Position numbers and translations under genes: made by a program. From an uncultured Enterovibrio sp. (GTDB lineage: Bacteria; Pseudomonadota; Gammaproteobacteria; Enterobacterales; Vibrionaceae), in NCBI GenBank assembly GCA_947041315.1, contig CAMRDW010000004.1, positions 1 through 50,231 on the forward strand: 50,231 bases of DNA, read 5' to 3'. Below are positions 17,794-29,101 of this stretch, one piece after another (position 1 is the stretch's first letter; the number at the start of each line of letters is the position of its first letter). The notes beneath the pieces were generated by a model. That model was not told where the DNA came from and searched no databases. It saw only the letters and a list, made by a program, of their open reading frames with translations.

Positions 17794-19314
17794 ATGAGAA
17801 AAATGAACCTTAAAACCTTATTGGCTTCTTGGTCTGACTTGAATTGCGATGATGATCTTTTAAAGACCCCACTCAATGATTTAATACTTGATCATCGAGA
17901 ACTTTTGCCTGGGGACGTTTTTGTTGCCCTTCAAGGGCATCATCGTGATGCTCGAGTTTATATTCCAGAAGCCATTTCGGCAGGCGCGCTGGCCGTAATT
18001 TCGGATGCTGGCGATGATAATCCTGTCTTTCATCTTGAAATACAAGAGACCGATTTTGATCATGGCGTGCCGATTGTGTCTTTTCCTTTTTTAAAATCAT
18101 CCCTTTCTCAGCTTGCGGGGTGTTTTTACCAAGATCCAAGTTCGCACATGACCTTGTTGGGTGTAACGGGAACCAATGGCAAAACAACGGTGTCTCAGTT
18201 GATGGCACAATGGATTGATTTATCCGGTTATAAAGCGGCTGTGATGGGGACCACAGGAAATGGATTTCTTTTAGATCTTGAGCCTGCCATTAATACCACG
18301 GCAGATCCCGTTCTAATGCAAAAAAAATTAAGTCATTTTTATCAAGCGGGTGCAACCCATGTTGCCTTGGAAGTATCGTCTCATGGCTTAGTGCAAAAGC
18401 GCGTTGATGGGATTGCGTTTGATGCGGTTGTTTTTACCAATTTGAGCCGGGATCATCTTGATTATCACGGCACGATGCAAGCGTACGCACAAGCAAAAAA
18501 ACGTCTTTTGACCGACTTTGATGCTCCTGTTTTGGTTATTAATGCCGATGATCCTGTGGGGAACGCCTGGTTAAATGAAATACCAAATGCGATTGGGGTT
18601 TCGATGTCAGCAAAAATGCCCTGTTCATTAAGCCGAAAATATCTCTATTTAACCTCCGTTAAATATGCAAGCAATGGGGTGACCTTGACCTTTTTTTCTT
18701 CGCAATGGGGGGCAGGAGAATTTAGCGCGCCGCTTGTTGGAGAATTCAATGTGATGAATTTACTTTTAAGCCTCGCGACCTTATTGAGTTTGGGCTTTGA
18801 CAAAAAAACACTCCTTCAAACGGCGCCGAAATTACAACCCGTAATCGGGCGAATGGAGGTGTATCATTCTCCGAATAAACCCATGTTTGTCGTAGATTAT
18901 GCACATACACCGGATGCCTTAGAAAAAGCCCTTCATGCTTTACGCCGTCATTGTAGCGGTTCGCTTTGGTGTGTTTTTGGATGCGGTGGCGATCGTGATG
19001 CGGGTAAACGGCCATTGATGGCTGAAATAGCAGAACGTTTTGCTGATAAGGTTCTCTTGACGGATGACAACCCGCGCTCAGAATCGCCTGAGTACATTGT
19101 TTCGCAAATGCTCGGTGGAATGAAAAACCCGAAAAATGCGATCGTGCTTCATGACCGAAAAAAAGCATGTCGCTATGCCTTTGAAAATGCCTCAGAAAAT
19201 GATGTGATCCTTGTGGCTGGTAAGGGGCATGAAGATTATCAAGTCTTAAAAACAGGGCGCGTGCATTATTCCGACCGCGAAACTGTGCATTATTTGCTAG
19301 AGGAAAAAGAATGA
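17794..19314 (+). CDS. murE: UDP-MurNAc-L-Ala-D-Glu:meso-diaminopimelate ligase
   Basis: MurE adds meso-diaminopimelate to the peptidoglycan precursor in the cytoplasm. The 506-residue protein has the ATP-binding GTNGKTT loop (126-132) and the DNPR motif that selects meso-diaminopimelate over lysine. The ATG at 17794 is preferred: MRKMNLKTLLASW aligns with the N-terminus of E. coli MurE, and more upstream in-frame starts lie inside ftsI. No strong Shine-Dalgarno is visible, so coupling to ftsI, whose stop is four bases upstream, is likely. Confidence 0.96.
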   Translation: MRKMNLKTLLASWSDLNCDDDLLKTPLNDLILDHRELLPGDVFVALQGHHRDARVYIPEAISAGALAVISDAGDDNPVFHLEIQETDFDHGVPIVSFPFLKSSLSQLAGCFYQDPSSHMTLLGVTGTNGKTTVSQLMAQWIDLSGYKAAVMGTTGNGFLLDLEPAINTTADPVLMQKKLSHFYQAGATHVALEVSSHGLVQKRVDGIAFDAVVFTNLSRDHLDYHGTMQAYAQAKKRLLTDFDAPVLVINADDPVGNAWLNEIPNAIGVSMSAKMPCSLSRKYLYLTSVKYASNGVTLTFFSSQWGAGEFSAPLVGEFNVMNLLLSLATLLSLGFDKKTLLQTAPKLQPVIGRMEVYHSPNKPMFVVDYAHTPDALEKALHALRRHCSGSLWCVFGCGGDRDAGKRPLMAEIAERFADKVLLTDDNPRSESPEYIVSQMLGGMKNPKNAIVLHDRKKACRYAFENASENDVILVAGKGHEDYQVLKTGRVHYSDRETVHYLLEEKE

Positions 19315-20672
19315 AACCGGTCTCATTAAAACAATTGCAATCCATATTAGGGGGCACGCTTCTTGGAGAAGACAAAGTCATTGACCAGGTTTCAACAGAC
19401 AGCCGTGGCGCCATTCAAGGTGCTCTTTTTGTTGCGTTGAAAGGCGCCCGTTTTGATGCCCATGATTTTGTTGAATCAGCGAAAGCGCAGGGCGCTGCAG
19501 CCTTGCTGGTTTCTAAAGTGTTGGATATTGATTTACCTCAATTGCTTGTTGAAAATACCACCCAGGCTTTAGGGGCGCTTGCTGCTTGGCTGAAAAACCA
19601 GTCTGATGTAAAGACCATTGCAATAACGGGAAGTTGTGGAAAAACAACAGTTAAAGAAATGCTGGCTTCTATTTTGTCTTTAAAAGCCCCGACCTTGTAT
19701 ACGCACGGTAATTTTAATAATGAAATTGGCGTTCCATTGACTTTGTTACGTTTAGCGCCTTCAGATAAATTTGCAGTGATTGAATTAGGTGCAAACCATG
19801 AAGGCGAAATTGCCTACACCACACAATTGGTTAAACCTGACATTGCGATAATCACGAATTTAACGTCTGCACATTTAGAAGGATTCGGATCTTTGGCAGG
19901 CGTAGCTAAAGCCAAAGGCGAAATTTTTCAAGGTTTGAATGAGCGGGGTCTTGGGATTGTCAATCTGGACAGTTGGGACGAAGTACATTGGCCTGCATTG
20001 CTTAAAAATAAACGTGTACAGACGGTGTCTTTAAAGAATAAAGAGGCCGATTTTTATGCGCAAAATACAGTTCAAAAAGAAGATGGTTCTTGTCGATTTG
20101 AACTGGTTTCGCCTAAGGGGATTCTCCCTATTTCTTTAAATTTACCCGGACAGCATCATGTCACTAACGCGCTTTTAGCAACGGCTGCGGCGCTTGAGCT
20201 TGATGGGATCAGTCAAGAAGATGTCATTGCAGGTTTGGCCTGTGTTTCTTCTGTAAAAGGACGGGGGAATATTTCCTTTCCTCGTCTTGGATTTCGTTTG
20301 ATTGATGATACTTATAATGCGAGCCTTGCAGCGATGAAAGCGGCTGTTGACTTACTGGACTCTTTCTCGGGTGAAAAGGTAATTGTGCTCGCGGATATGG
20401 GGGAAATGGGTCAGCATGCGCACGCGGTTCATCAAGAGTTGGCGGAATACCTGTTTAATTCTTCTATTCAAAAAGTGATGACGTATGGCGTTGAAAGTGC
20501 GCTAATAAGTGCGTACTGTCATGGGGATCATTTTAAGACAAAAGACACCTTAATTGAGAATGTAGTGAAACAGATGAAAATGACCCCCGAAATATCGGTA
20601 CTGATTAAAGGTGCAAATGGAATGAAGATGTCGGATGTAGTGACGGCGTTAGAGGAGGCGGCGAGATGTTAG
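19311..20672 (+). CDS. murF: UDP-MurNAc-tripeptide D-alanyl-D-alanine ligase
   Basis: MurF attaches the D-Ala-D-Ala dipeptide to the UDP-MurNAc-tripeptide, completing the pentapeptide precursor. The 453 residues include the ATP-binding loop GSCGKTT (107-113), the [12 protein letters not shown] segment and the DDTYNAS motif typical of MurF. It overlaps murE by four bases and mraY by seven. Its dipeptide substrate needs a D-Ala-D-Ala ligase, which is not encoded in this window. Confidence 0.97.
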   Translation: MKPVSLKQLQSILGGTLLGEDKVIDQVSTDSRGAIQGALFVALKGARFDAHDFVESAKAQGAAALLVSKVLDIDLPQLLVENTTQALGALAAWLKNQSDVKTIAITGSCGKTTVKEMLASILSLKAPTLYTHGNFNNEIGVPLTLLRLAPSDKFAVIELGANHEGEIAYTTQLVKPDIAIITNLTSAHLEGFGSLAGVAKAKGEIFQGLNERGLGIVNLDSWDEVHWPALLKNKRVQTVSLKNKEADFYAQNTVQKEDGSCRFELVSPKGILPISLNLPGQHHVTNALLATAAALELDGISQEDVIAGLACVSSVKGRGNISFPRLGFRLIDDTYNASLAAMKAAVDLLDSFSGEKVIVLADMGEMGQHAHAVHQELAEYLFNSSIQKVMTYGVESALISAYCHGDHFKTKDTLIENVVKQMKMTPEISVLIKGANGMKMSDVVTALEEAARC

Positions 20673-21748
20673 ATTGGCTTTCGGATACTTTAGCGCAACA
20701 TATTCCTTTTTTTCGGCTCTTTGATTATTTAACGTTTAGATCCATTTTAAGTGTTTTAACGGCGCTGGTTCTTTCTCTTTGGATGGGCCCTCGTCTTATT
20801 GCGCGTTTGCAAATCATGCAAATCGGGCAAGTCGTGCGAAACGAAGGTCCTGAGTCTCATTTTAGTAAAAGAGGCACCCCGACGATGGGGGGGATCATGA
20901 TTTTAACCGCCATCACCTTCACCGTTCTTCTTTGGGGCGATTTATCCAATCCTTATATTTGGGCTGTCCTTGGGGTGATGTTGGGGTATGGCGTGATTGG
21001 TTTTGTGGATGACTATCGAAAAGTGGTTCGCAAGGACACCAATGGTTTGGTCGCGCGCTGGAAATATTTTTGGCAGTCCGCCATTGCTTTGGTGGCGGCC
21101 TTCGCCCTTTTTGCACACGGAAAAGACACGGCAGCAACTCAATTGGTCGTTCCTTTCTTTAAAGATGTGATGCCTCAATTAGGTCTTTTTTATATTGTTC
21201 TTACTTATTTCGTGATTGTAGGGACCAGCAATGCGGTCAACCTGACTGACGGTCTTGACGGATTGGCGATTATGCCAACCGTGATGGTGGCCAGTGGTTT
21301 CGCCTTCATCGCTTGGGCTACGGGCAACGTGAATTTTGCAGCCTACTTGCATATTCCTTATATAAAAGACGCGGGTGAGCTTGTTGTGGTGTGCGCGGCC
21401 ATTGTGGGGGCGGGTCTTGGATTTTTATGGTTTAACACTTATCCCGCACAAGTTTTTATGGGGGACGTTGGCTCCTTGGCGTTGGGTGGTGCTCTCGGAA
21501 TGATCGCCGTTTTGGTGCGTCAGGAATTTTTGTTGTTCATTATGGGCGGGGTGTTTGTGGTTGAAACGCTCTCTGTGATCCTTCAAGTGGGCTCTTATAA
21601 ATTACGAGGGCAACGTATTTTTCGTATGGCGCCCATACACCACCATTATGAATTAAAAGGTTGGCCAGAGCCTCGGGTGATCGTTCGATTTTGGATCATC
21701 ACTTTGATGTTGGTTTTAATTGGACTTGCCACCTTGAAGGTACGATAA
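20666..21748 (+). CDS. mraY: Phospho-MurNAc-pentapeptide-transferase
   Basis: MraY transfers phospho-MurNAc-pentapeptide from UDP to undecaprenyl phosphate, forming lipid I at the inner membrane. The 360-residue protein has about ten hydrophobic helices. It carries the family motifs [27 protein letters not shown] and [12 protein letters not shown], and the histidine-rich MAPIHHHYE loop. Length is exactly that of E. coli MraY. It overlaps murF and abuts murD. Confidence 0.98.
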   Translation: MLDWLSDTLAQHIPFFRLFDYLTFRSILSVLTALVLSLWMGPRLIARLQIMQIGQVVRNEGPESHFSKRGTPTMGGIMILTAITFTVLLWGDLSNPYIWAVLGVMLGYGVIGFVDDYRKVVRKDTNGLVARWKYFWQSAIALVAAFALFAHGKDTAATQLVVPFFKDVMPQLGLFYIVLTYFVIVGTSNAVNLTDGLDGLAIMPTVMVASGFAFIAWATGNVNFAAYLHIPYIKDAGELVVVCAAIVGAGLGFLWFNTYPAQVFMGDVGSLALGGALGMIAVLVRQEFLLFIMGGVFVVETLSVILQVGSYKLRGQRIFRMAPIHHHYELKGWPEPRVIVRFWIITLMLVLIGLATLKVR

Positions 21749-23080
21749 ATGAAAATGGGTATCAAAAATCAAAATATTGTGGTGATAGGTCTTGGGATCA
21801 CTGGCCTCTCTGTTGTGAACCATTTTTTACGAAAAAAGACCCAAGCCACAATAAAAGTCATTGATACCCGCTCTTCCCCTCCAGGGAAAGATCAATTACC
21901 TCCGAATATTGCACTTCATACTGGCAGTTGGAATAAAGAATGGATCTTTGATGCGTCTTTAATCGTGGTCAGCCCTGGAGTCCCTCTTTCTTCGCCACTT
22001 TTAAAAGAAGCCTTTGCAAAAGGCATTGAAATTGTGGGTGACATTGAATTGTTCGCGCGAGATGTGAATGCAAAAGTGCTTGGGATCACAGGCTCCAACG
22101 GTAAAAGCACTGTAACCTGTCTTTTGGGTGAAATGGCCAAACAGGCGCACATCGATGTGGGTGTGGGTGGAAACATCGGTTTTGCTGCTTTAGATATGTT
22201 GTCTTTTGATCATTCGCTTTATATTTTGGAGTTATCCAGTTTTCAGCTTGAAACAACACACTCTTTGGCCATGTCAGGCGCTGTTTTTTTGAATCTTTCT
22301 GAAGATCATATGGACCGATACGAAGGGATGAAGGATTACTGTGATGCCAAATTACGCATTTATGATCAAACGGCAGTTTCTATATGGAATGAAGACCAAA
22401 TTGAAACCAAACCGCCTTTGGGCTCTCCTGCCGTCAGTTTTGGTTTTGAGCGTGGGGAATACACTCTGACATCCCTTGAGGGAAAAATATGGCTCACAGC
22501 AAAAGGTGAGCGAGTACTTCCCGTTTCCGATATTGCCTTGGTCGGACGGCACAATGTAGCAAATTGTTTGGCGGCGATGGCTTTGGCTGATCTTGCTGGA
22601 ATTTGTCGAAAGGCGCAAGCCTTGGCCATGCGGACTTACTTAGGTTTACCACATCGTTGTCAAAAAGTCTTAGAACATGACGGTGTGCTTTGGGTGAATG
22701 ACTCGAAAGCAACGAATTTAGCCAGCACCTTGGCGGCTCTTGATGGGCTTCATTTACAAGGAACCCTTCATCTTTTTGTCGGCGGAGATGGTAAGGGGGC
22801 TGATTTTTCTCCATTAAAAGCGGTATTTGAAAAGTGCGATCTCGTCCTTTATTGTTACGGACGCGATCGAGACGCTTTTTCTTTGCTGGTGGATACGCCT
22901 GTGATCGTTGAAACCCTGCAAGAGGCCATAGATATTGCGTTTGAAAACGCACAATCGGGTGACATGGTTCTTTTATCTCCTGCCTGTGCCAGCCTTGATC
23001 AATTTCCAAATTTTATGGTGCGAGGGGACACCTTCGCAACTTATGCAAAACACAAAGTAATGAACGAAGAGCATAAATGA
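21749..23080 (+). CDS. murD: UDP-MurNAc-L-alanine:D-glutamate ligase
   Basis: MurD adds D-glutamate to UDP-MurNAc-L-alanine. The 443 residues start with a Rossmann-like nucleotide-binding segment ([10 protein letters not shown]), followed by the ATP-binding GSNGKST loop (115-121). The later blocks [16 protein letters not shown] and VNDSKATN are typical of MurD. It begins directly after the mraY stop and overlaps ftsW by four bases. Confidence 0.97.
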   Translation: MKMGIKNQNIVVIGLGITGLSVVNHFLRKKTQATIKVIDTRSSPPGKDQLPPNIALHTGSWNKEWIFDASLIVVSPGVPLSSPLLKEAFAKGIEIVGDIELFARDVNAKVLGITGSNGKSTVTCLLGEMAKQAHIDVGVGGNIGFAALDMLSFDHSLYILELSSFQLETTHSLAMSGAVFLNLSEDHMDRYEGMKDYCDAKLRIYDQTAVSIWNEDQIETKPPLGSPAVSFGFERGEYTLTSLEGKIWLTAKGERVLPVSDIALVGRHNVANCLAAMALADLAGICRKAQALAMRTYLGLPHRCQKVLEHDGVLWVNDSKATNLASTLAALDGLHLQGTLHLFVGGDGKGADFSPLKAVFEKCDLVLYCYGRDRDAFSLLVDTPVIVETLQEAIDIAFENAQSGDMVLLSPACASLDQFPNFMVRGDTFATYAKHKVMNEEHK

Positions 23081-24294
23081 GAATGAATGAGCTGAGATTA
23101 AAGTACCAGAGCTTATTACGAGATTTTTTTGATTCTTCTCCCAGCGCCTTGTATGACAGGCAAATCCTTTGGATCTCTTTCGGCTTGATGCTGGCAGGGC
23201 TTGTGATGGTTTCTTCTGCCTCTATTTCTGTTTCGATGCGTTTAGAAGACCAGCCATTTTATTTCGCAATTCGACAAGCTGAATACCTTTTAATTGGGAT
23301 TGTTGTTGCCGCCATTGTCCTTCAAATCCCATTATCGCGTTGGCAGCAATTCAGTATCCCGCTTTTATTTATCACTCTTGGCTTATTGATTGCCGTTTTA
23401 CTTTTTGGGTATTCAGTCAATGGCGCTGCGCGTTGGTTGTCCTTTGGGATCATTAATATTCAGCCTGCAGAAATCGCAAAACTGTCTTTGCTTTTATTTA
23501 TTTCTGGCTATTTAGTGCGTCGTCAAGGCGAAGTGCGCGAGAGTGCACGCGCTTTTTTGAAGCCACTTTTTGTGTTGGTCCTTATCAGTGGCTTGCTTCT
23601 CGCTCAACCCGATTTAGGATCGGCGGTTGTGATGTTTGTGACGACCGTTGGGATGCTTTTTATTGCGGGTGCGAAGCTTTGGCAATTTGGCGCCTTACTC
23701 GGCGCGGGCTTAGGTTTGGTCGGTTTTCTTATCATGACAGAGCCTTACCGTGTTCGCCGGGTTACCTCTTTTCTTGACCCTTGGGAAGATCCTTTTGGCA
23801 GTGGTTATCAGTTAACACAATCACTCATGGCCTTTGCGCGAGGCGATTGGTGGGGGCAAGGATTGGGAAATTCCATACAAAAATTAGAATATTTACCAGA
23901 AGCCCACACCGATTTTGTTGCAGCCGTTTTGGCGGAAGAGTTGGGTTTAATGGGGCTTGCTGTCTTGCTTGTTATGATCTTTTCTTTGGTGTTTAAAGCC
24001 TTATTTATTGGTAAGAAATGTTTAGAAAGTAACCTTCTTTTTGCTGGGTTTCTTGCGTTTGGTATTGGATTTTGGTTTGCGTTTCAAACATTGGTCAATG
24101 TTGGCGCTGCAGCTGGAATTATTCCAACAAAAGGCCTGACTTTGCCCTTGGTGAGTTACGGCGGATCCAGTTTATTAATTATGTCCGTTGCAGTTGCGCT
24201 TCTTTTACGGAGCGATTATGAATACCGACTTGCAACCTCTCAAGCACATCAGCGAAATATGACAAATGATAAAAAAAGACGAAAAAAAGACTAA
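23077..24294 (+). CDS. ftsW: Septal peptidoglycan glycosyltransferase FtsW
   Basis: FtsW is the SEDS-family glycosyltransferase that polymerises septal peptidoglycan from lipid II together with FtsI. The 405-residue polytopic protein shows SEDS landmarks: the [10 protein letters not shown] loop, [19 protein letters not shown] and [19 protein letters not shown]. The C-terminal block is [25 protein letters not shown]. It overlaps murD by four bases and murG by 29. Confidence 0.97.
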   Translation: MRMNELRLKYQSLLRDFFDSSPSALYDRQILWISFGLMLAGLVMVSSASISVSMRLEDQPFYFAIRQAEYLLIGIVVAAIVLQIPLSRWQQFSIPLLFITLGLLIAVLLFGYSVNGAARWLSFGIINIQPAEIAKLSLLLFISGYLVRRQGEVRESARAFLKPLFVLVLISGLLLAQPDLGSAVVMFVTTVGMLFIAGAKLWQFGALLGAGLGLVGFLIMTEPYRVRRVTSFLDPWEDPFGSGYQLTQSLMAFARGDWWGQGLGNSIQKLEYLPEAHTDFVAAVLAEELGLMGLAVLLVMIFSLVFKALFIGKKCLESNLLFAGFLAFGIGFWFAFQTLVNVGAAAGIIPTKGLTLPLVSYGGSSLLIMSVAVALLLRSDYEYRLATSQAHQRNMTNDKKRRKKD

Positions 24295-25339
24295 GCGATT
24301 AATGGTGATGGCTGGAGGTACGGGAGGGCATGTTTTTCCGGCTTTGGCCGTTGCCGCTGTTTTGCAAAATGAAGGCTGGGAAATTCGTTGGTTAGGCACT
24401 TCGGATAGAATGGAAGCGCACTTGGTACCTCAACACGGGATTGAGATTGATTTTATCGAAGTAAAAGGACTTCGCGGTGCGAGCCTGATGGGCAAACTTT
24501 CTTCTATCGGAATGTTATTTAAAGCGATTTCTAAGGCAAGACAACACATTATTTCTTGGGAGCCGGATGTCATCCTCGGTATGGGGGGCTATGTCAGTGG
24601 CCCAGGTGGGATCGCGGCCTATTTAAGTGGTGTTCCGATTGTTTTACATGAACAAAATGCGGTGGCGGGCTTAACCAATAAATGGTTATCAAAAATCGCC
24701 ACACAGGTTTTACAGGCTTTTCCTGGTGCTTTTTCAGATAAAGAAGTTGTTGGAAACCCGGTTCGAAAGGATCTTTGTGAATTAACTCGCTCTATATATC
24801 AAGATGGGACTTCATTGAACATTCTGGTTATGGGAGGGAGCCAAGGGGCGCGGATATTAAATCAGCTTGTGCCTGACGCCTTGGCCTTATTGGGTCGTGA
24901 TGTGCGTGTTCGCCATCAAGCAGGGAAAGGAAATCAACCCGAAACCCTGGAGCGTTATTTGCATAAAAATATAACAAATGCTGCTGTGACTGAATTTATA
25001 GAGGATGTGGCAGAGGCTTATCAATGGGCTGACATCATTATTTGCCGTTCAGGGGCTTTAACTGTTTCAGAAGTAGCTGCTGTAGGGGTTCCGGCAATCT
25101 TTGTCCCTTTTTTACATAAAGACAGGCAGCAAGCGCTTAATGCGAGTCACTTAGTTGAGGTTGGTGGGGCTGTGATGATAGAGCAACCTCAATTAACACC
25201 CGAATTATTGGCTGAGACGTTAGAATCACTTGATTCTGCTTCTTTGCTGAAAATGTCAGAGGCCGCGCGCAGTGTTGCAATTGTCAATGCAGCCGAACGC
25301 GTAGCAAGTGTTATTGCTCATTTAGAAAAATCAAACTGA
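24266..25339 (+). CDS. murG: UDP-GlcNAc:lipid I N-acetylglucosaminyltransferase
   Basis: MurG adds N-acetylglucosamine to lipid I to make lipid II on the cytoplasmic face of the inner membrane. The 357-residue GT-B protein has the GGTGGH donor loop (17-22), [15 protein letters not shown], the second glycine-rich loop GGSQGAR and the [15 protein letters not shown] block. The start at 24266 lies inside ftsW but gives the short basic N-terminus usual for MurG. A later ATG at 24302 would cut into the first strand. Confidence 0.96.
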   Translation: MIKKDEKKTKRLMVMAGGTGGHVFPALAVAAVLQNEGWEIRWLGTSDRMEAHLVPQHGIEIDFIEVKGLRGASLMGKLSSIGMLFKAISKARQHIISWEPDVILGMGGYVSGPGGIAAYLSGVPIVLHEQNAVAGLTNKWLSKIATQVLQAFPGAFSDKEVVGNPVRKDLCELTRSIYQDGTSLNILVMGGSQGARILNQLVPDALALLGRDVRVRHQAGKGNQPETLERYLHKNITNAAVTEFIEDVAEAYQWADIIICRSGALTVSEVAAVGVPAIFVPFLHKDRQQALNASHLVEVGGAVMIEQPQLTPELLAETLESLDSASLLKMSEAARSVAIVNAAERVASVIAHLEKSN

Positions 25340-25358
25340 ATCAAATAAAGAGAAGAGT

Positions 25359-26822
25359 GTGATAGGCAAATTTGATCATCATCAATTGGAAAAAATACGT
25401 ACCATGGTGCCAGAAATGCGCCGTGTAAGGAAAATTCATTTTGTAGGAATTGGCGGCGCTGGAATGTGCGGTATCGCTGAGGTGTTACTGAACGAAGGAT
25501 ACGAGATTTCAGGTTCTGATTTGTCAGAAAATCCAGTTATACAGCGCCTTAAAAAAAAGGGTGCGAAAATTCTTATAGGACACGCACAAGAGAATGTCTT
25601 GGGCTCAAGTGTTGTTGTGATATCCAGTGCGATTCTTTTAGATAATCCGGAATTAGTGGCTGCAAAAGCGGCCCGTATTCCTGTTGTGCGTAGAGCGGAA
25701 ATGCTGGCAGAATTAATGCGTTATAGGCACGGTATTGCGGTTGCAGGAACGCATGGTAAAACAACAACGACGGCTTTAACAACCTTGATTTATCAAGAGG
25801 CGGGACTTGATCCGACCTTTGTGAATGGGGGCTTGGTGAAGAGCGCAGGGACCAATGCACGTCTCGGATGCAGTCGTTATTTAATTGCAGAAGCGGATGA
25901 AAGTGATGCTTCGTTTCTTCATTTACAGCCCATGGTGTCGATTGTAACGAACATTGAAGCCGATCACATGGACACCTATAACGGTGATTTTGAGAAACTA
26001 AAACAGACTTTTATTGACTTTTTGCATCAGTTGCCCTTTTATGGGCAGGCTGTGTTATGCATCGACGACCCTGTTGTACGTGATCTTCTTCCTCGAATTG
26101 GTCGTCAAATGACCACATACGGCTTCGCTGAAGATGCCGATGTACGTATAGAGAATTACCGTCAAGAAGGCCAAAAAGGCATTTTTACCATTTTGCGTAA
26201 AAACAGAATGGCGCTTGATATTGAATTGAATATTCCCGGTCGACACAATGCTCTGAATGCTGTTGCTGCTGTGGCTGTTGCGACTGAAGATGGCGTAGAA
26301 GATGCTGCGATCTTAAAGGCCTTGGCTCATTTTGAAGGAACAGGGCGTCGTTTTGATTTATTAGGTGAATTTCCGGTTGATGATGGTTTTGCTTTGCTTG
26401 TGGATGATTACGGACATCATCCAACAGAAGTCAATGTCACGATAAAAGCGGCAAGAGCAGGTTGGCCAGACCATCGCGTCTTGATGATATTTCAACCACA
26501 CCGTTACAGTCGAACCCGTGATTTGTATGATGATTTTGCAAATGTATTAGAAAATGTCGATGTTTTATTTATGCTTGATGTCTATTCTGCAGGGGAGTCA
26601 CCCATTGCAGGAGCTGATGCGCGAAGTCTTTGCCGTACGATTCGAGGACGGGGGAAAATAGACCCTATATTTGTGCCTGATTTGGACTCTTTGCCTGACG
26701 CTTTAGGCGCTGTGATTAAAGCGGGTGACCTCGTTTTAACACAAGGGGCTGGCGATATAGGTAAACTTGCAAAAACCTTAGTGGCCCAAGGTTTGGATAA
26801 AAAATCGCTGAGTTCGAGATGA
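25359..26822 (+). CDS. murC: UDP-N-acetylmuramate:L-alanine ligase
   Basis: MurC adds L-alanine to UDP-MurNAc, the first peptide step of precursor synthesis. The 487-residue protein carries the N-terminal [14 protein letters not shown] block, the ATP loop GTHGKTT (130-136), [10 protein letters not shown] and [10 protein letters not shown]. It starts with GTG at 25359: the [20 protein letters not shown] segment it includes matches MurC N-termini, and a later ATG would lose it. ddl and murB, which often follow, are absent. Confidence 0.96.
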   Translation: MIGKFDHHQLEKIRTMVPEMRRVRKIHFVGIGGAGMCGIAEVLLNEGYEISGSDLSENPVIQRLKKKGAKILIGHAQENVLGSSVVVISSAILLDNPELVAAKAARIPVVRRAEMLAELMRYRHGIAVAGTHGKTTTTALTTLIYQEAGLDPTFVNGGLVKSAGTNARLGCSRYLIAEADESDASFLHLQPMVSIVTNIEADHMDTYNGDFEKLKQTFIDFLHQLPFYGQAVLCIDDPVVRDLLPRIGRQMTTYGFAEDADVRIENYRQEGQKGIFTILRKNRMALDIELNIPGRHNALNAVAAVAVATEDGVEDAAILKALAHFEGTGRRFDLLGEFPVDDGFALLVDDYGHHPTEVNVTIKAARAGWPDHRVLMIFQPHRYSRTRDLYDDFANVLENVDVLFMLDVYSAGESPIAGADARSLCRTIRGRGKIDPIFVPDLDSLPDALGAVIKAGDLVLTQGAGDIGKLAKTLVAQGLDKKSLSSR

Positions 26823-26928
26823 AACTCCAATTATCCTTAAAGATCTTGGGTCAGATTGGCATGAACGTGTTATTTTTGAACATTGTATATATTTTATCTT
26901 TGCTTTATTGATGAATTTAAAGTAAATC

Positions 26929-26958
26929 TTGCCGACGCCGTAAGCTGCTCGGTATAAT
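26929..26958 (+). promoter_or_regulatory. Candidate ftsQ promoter
   Basis: A perfect TATAAT (26953-26958) and TTGCCG (26929-26934) are spaced by 18 bases in the gap between murC and ftsQ. It could give ftsQAZ transcription that bypasses the MraZ-controlled promoter. Confidence 0.55.
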
Positions 26959-27026
26959 TTTTAGATTTTTCGAGATGCAAAATAACGATGAATCCTCTTA
27001 TTCGTAAAAAGAGGAGAAAAAATTTG

Positions 27027-27794
27027 ATGACAAATTTGAAAGTAAATAGTGCCCCTATGGACGTCTGCATTTCAAAACAACATTGGGGAGGCTTGCTTTT
27101 TCTTGTTGTTGTTATCTTAGGAATTCTTCATTTATTGCTTCAAGTTATTCATTGGATGGGGGATGAAAAGCAACTTCCCTTGTCCAAAATTGTGACGCAA
27201 GGTGATTTGCTCTATATGACGCCACAAGATGTGCGGGAGTCTGTAAATCAAATTGCGCCATTGCAGAGTTTTATGGTTCAGGATGTTGATGTTATCCATC
27301 ATGCCATATTGAAACTGCCTTGGGTTTCCAATGCTTCTGTACGAAAACAGTGGCCTGATACGTTAAAAGTGCATGTCACTGAATATCAACCAGAAGCCAT
27401 TTGGAATGATGAACAATTATTGGATGTTAACGCGACGATTTTTGAGGGGTCACCTCAAAAAGTGAAAGCGCTCAATTTAGTTTCTCTTCATGGACCAGAA
27501 GGCAGTGAAGAGGAAGTGTTAAACGTTTTGCGAGAAATGCAAAAGATTTTAGCTTTGAAGAATTTGGATATCGCTGACTTGTCATTAAATGATCGAAGAT
27601 CATGGCGAATTTTAACCCGCAACGGCATCCGAATTGAATTAGGTCGAGAATCAAAAAATGAAAGATTAGAAAGATTTATAAATCTTTTTAAAGACATAAA
27701 CAGCCTTGGCAAAGATATACAATATGTCGATTTGCGCTATGACATTGGAGCTGCCGTAGGCTGGAAAGTTTCAGATGCGCCCATTGAAGAATAA
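27027..27794 (+). CDS. ftsQ: Cell division protein FtsQ
   Basis: FtsQ is a bitopic divisome protein that scaffolds FtsB and FtsL. The protein has a cytoplasmic tail, one membrane helix (about residues 20-41 from this start) and a periplasmic POTRA domain beginning LPLSKIVTQGD. A beta domain follows, containing SVRKQWPD and ending YVDLRYDIGAAVGW, all recognisable FtsQ segments. I prefer the ATG at 27027 because AGGAGA sits nine bases upstream. An in-frame ATG at 26988 would add 13 mostly basic residues and has only a weak site. 255 or 268 residues, respectively. Confidence 0.93.
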   Translation: MTNLKVNSAPMDVCISKQHWGGLLFLVVVILGILHLLLQVIHWMGDEKQLPLSKIVTQGDLLYMTPQDVRESVNQIAPLQSFMVQDVDVIHHAILKLPWVSNASVRKQWPDTLKVHVTEYQPEAIWNDEQLLDVNATIFEGSPQKVKALNLVSLHGPEGSEEEVLNVLREMQKILALKNLDIADLSLNDRRSWRILTRNGIRIELGRESKNERLERFINLFKDINSLGKDIQYVDLRYDIGAAVGWKVSDAPIEE

Positions 27795-27811
27795 ACCTGA
27801 GAGTCGCTGGA

Positions 27812-29068
27812 ATGAGACAAACAACTGACAGACCGTTGATTGTTGGATTGGACATTGGCACATCAAAAGTGTCGGTGTTAGTGAGTGAAATATTGCCTGA
27901 TGGGGCGGTGAATGTGCTTGGCGTTGGCAGTACACCTTCTCAGGGCATGAATAAAGGTGGTGTGAACGATCTAGAATCTGTTGTAAGGTCGGTAGATCGC
28001 GCTCTTAATGATGCAGAATTGATGTCAGATTGTAAAATTCGATCTGTTTTTCTTTCGCTTTCTGGAAAGCATATACATTGTCAAACTGAACGTGGTATGG
28101 GAACGATTTCTGATGAAGAAGTCACTCAAGACGACGTTGATATGGTTATTCATACTGCTAAGTCGGTCAAAATCAGCGATGAACAACGTGTTCTTCATGT
28201 GATCCCTCAGGAGTATAAAATTGATTATCAAGAAGGAATAAAGAACCCGGTTGGTTTATCGGGTGTGCGCATGGAGGCGAGTGTCCACCTTATTACGTGT
28301 CACAATGACACCGCGAGAAACATAGAAAAAGCGGTTGAGCGATGTGGCTTGAAAGTGGACCAACTTATTTTCTCTGGTTTAGCCTCGAGTCATGCTGTGA
28401 TCACAGTGGATGAGAGAGAGTTAGGGGTTTGCGTGGTCGATATCGGTGGTGGCACGATGGACATCGCTGTTTGGACGGGTGGCGCTTTGCGACATGCCGC
28501 AGTGATCCCTTATGCTGGAAATGTCATTACAAGCGATATTGCGTATGCTTTTGGAACGCCTTTAAGTGATGCGGAAAAAATTAAAGTAAAACATGGTTGT
28601 GCGTTAAGCGAGCTTGTGAATAAAGATGCTAAAATCAATGTACCCAGTGTAGGAGGGCGACCTTCTAGAAGTTTGCAACGGCAAACGTTGGCTGAAGTCA
28701 TTGAGCCTCGTTGTATCGAACTTTTGGGATTGGTACAACTGGAATTGGAGCGTATACAAGAGCGCCTTAGGGCACAAGGCGTTAAACATCAGTTGGCAGC
28801 AGGTATCGTATTGACGGGAGGCGCTGCACAAATGCCAGGTTTGACGGAATGTGCTGAACGGGTTTTTCAAAATCAAGTTCGCGTAGGGCTTCCTGCTGGA
28901 ATTATTGGTTTGACTGATTACGTTAATGCTCCTTTTCATGCAACCGCGGTTGGTTTGCTGCATTATGGCAAAAACAACCTTTTGAATGAGGCGAGTGAGC
29001 CGGAACCCAAACGCAGCGTTTCAAGTCTGTTTAGTAGGTTTAGCGGCTGGCTCAAAAAAGAATTTTAA
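27812..29068 (+). CDS. ftsA: Cell division protein FtsA
   Basis: FtsA is the actin-like protein that tethers FtsZ to the membrane and recruits later divisome proteins. The 418 residues show the actin-fold phosphate-binding loops (VGLDIGTSKVSVLV near the N-terminus and VVDIGGGTMDIAVW), the adenosine loop TGGAAQMPGL, and the 1C subdomain typical of FtsA. The C-terminal amphipathic helix (FSRFSGWLKKEF) is the membrane-targeting sequence. It lies 17 bases after ftsQ and 33 before ftsZ. Confidence 0.97.
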   Translation: MRQTTDRPLIVGLDIGTSKVSVLVSEILPDGAVNVLGVGSTPSQGMNKGGVNDLESVVRSVDRALNDAELMSDCKIRSVFLSLSGKHIHCQTERGMGTISDEEVTQDDVDMVIHTAKSVKISDEQRVLHVIPQEYKIDYQEGIKNPVGLSGVRMEASVHLITCHNDTARNIEKAVERCGLKVDQLIFSGLASSHAVITVDERELGVCVVDIGGGTMDIAVWTGGALRHAAVIPYAGNVITSDIAYAFGTPLSDAEKIKVKHGCALSELVNKDAKINVPSVGGRPSRSLQRQTLAEVIEPRCIELLGLVQLELERIQERLRAQGVKHQLAAGIVLTGGAAQMPGLTECAERVFQNQVRVGLPAGIIGLTDYVNAPFHATAVGLLHYGKNNLLNEASEPEPKRSVSSLFSRFSGWLKKEF

Positions 29069-29101
29069 ACCTGAACTGAACAGGAATGACGGAGAGAACA
29101 A

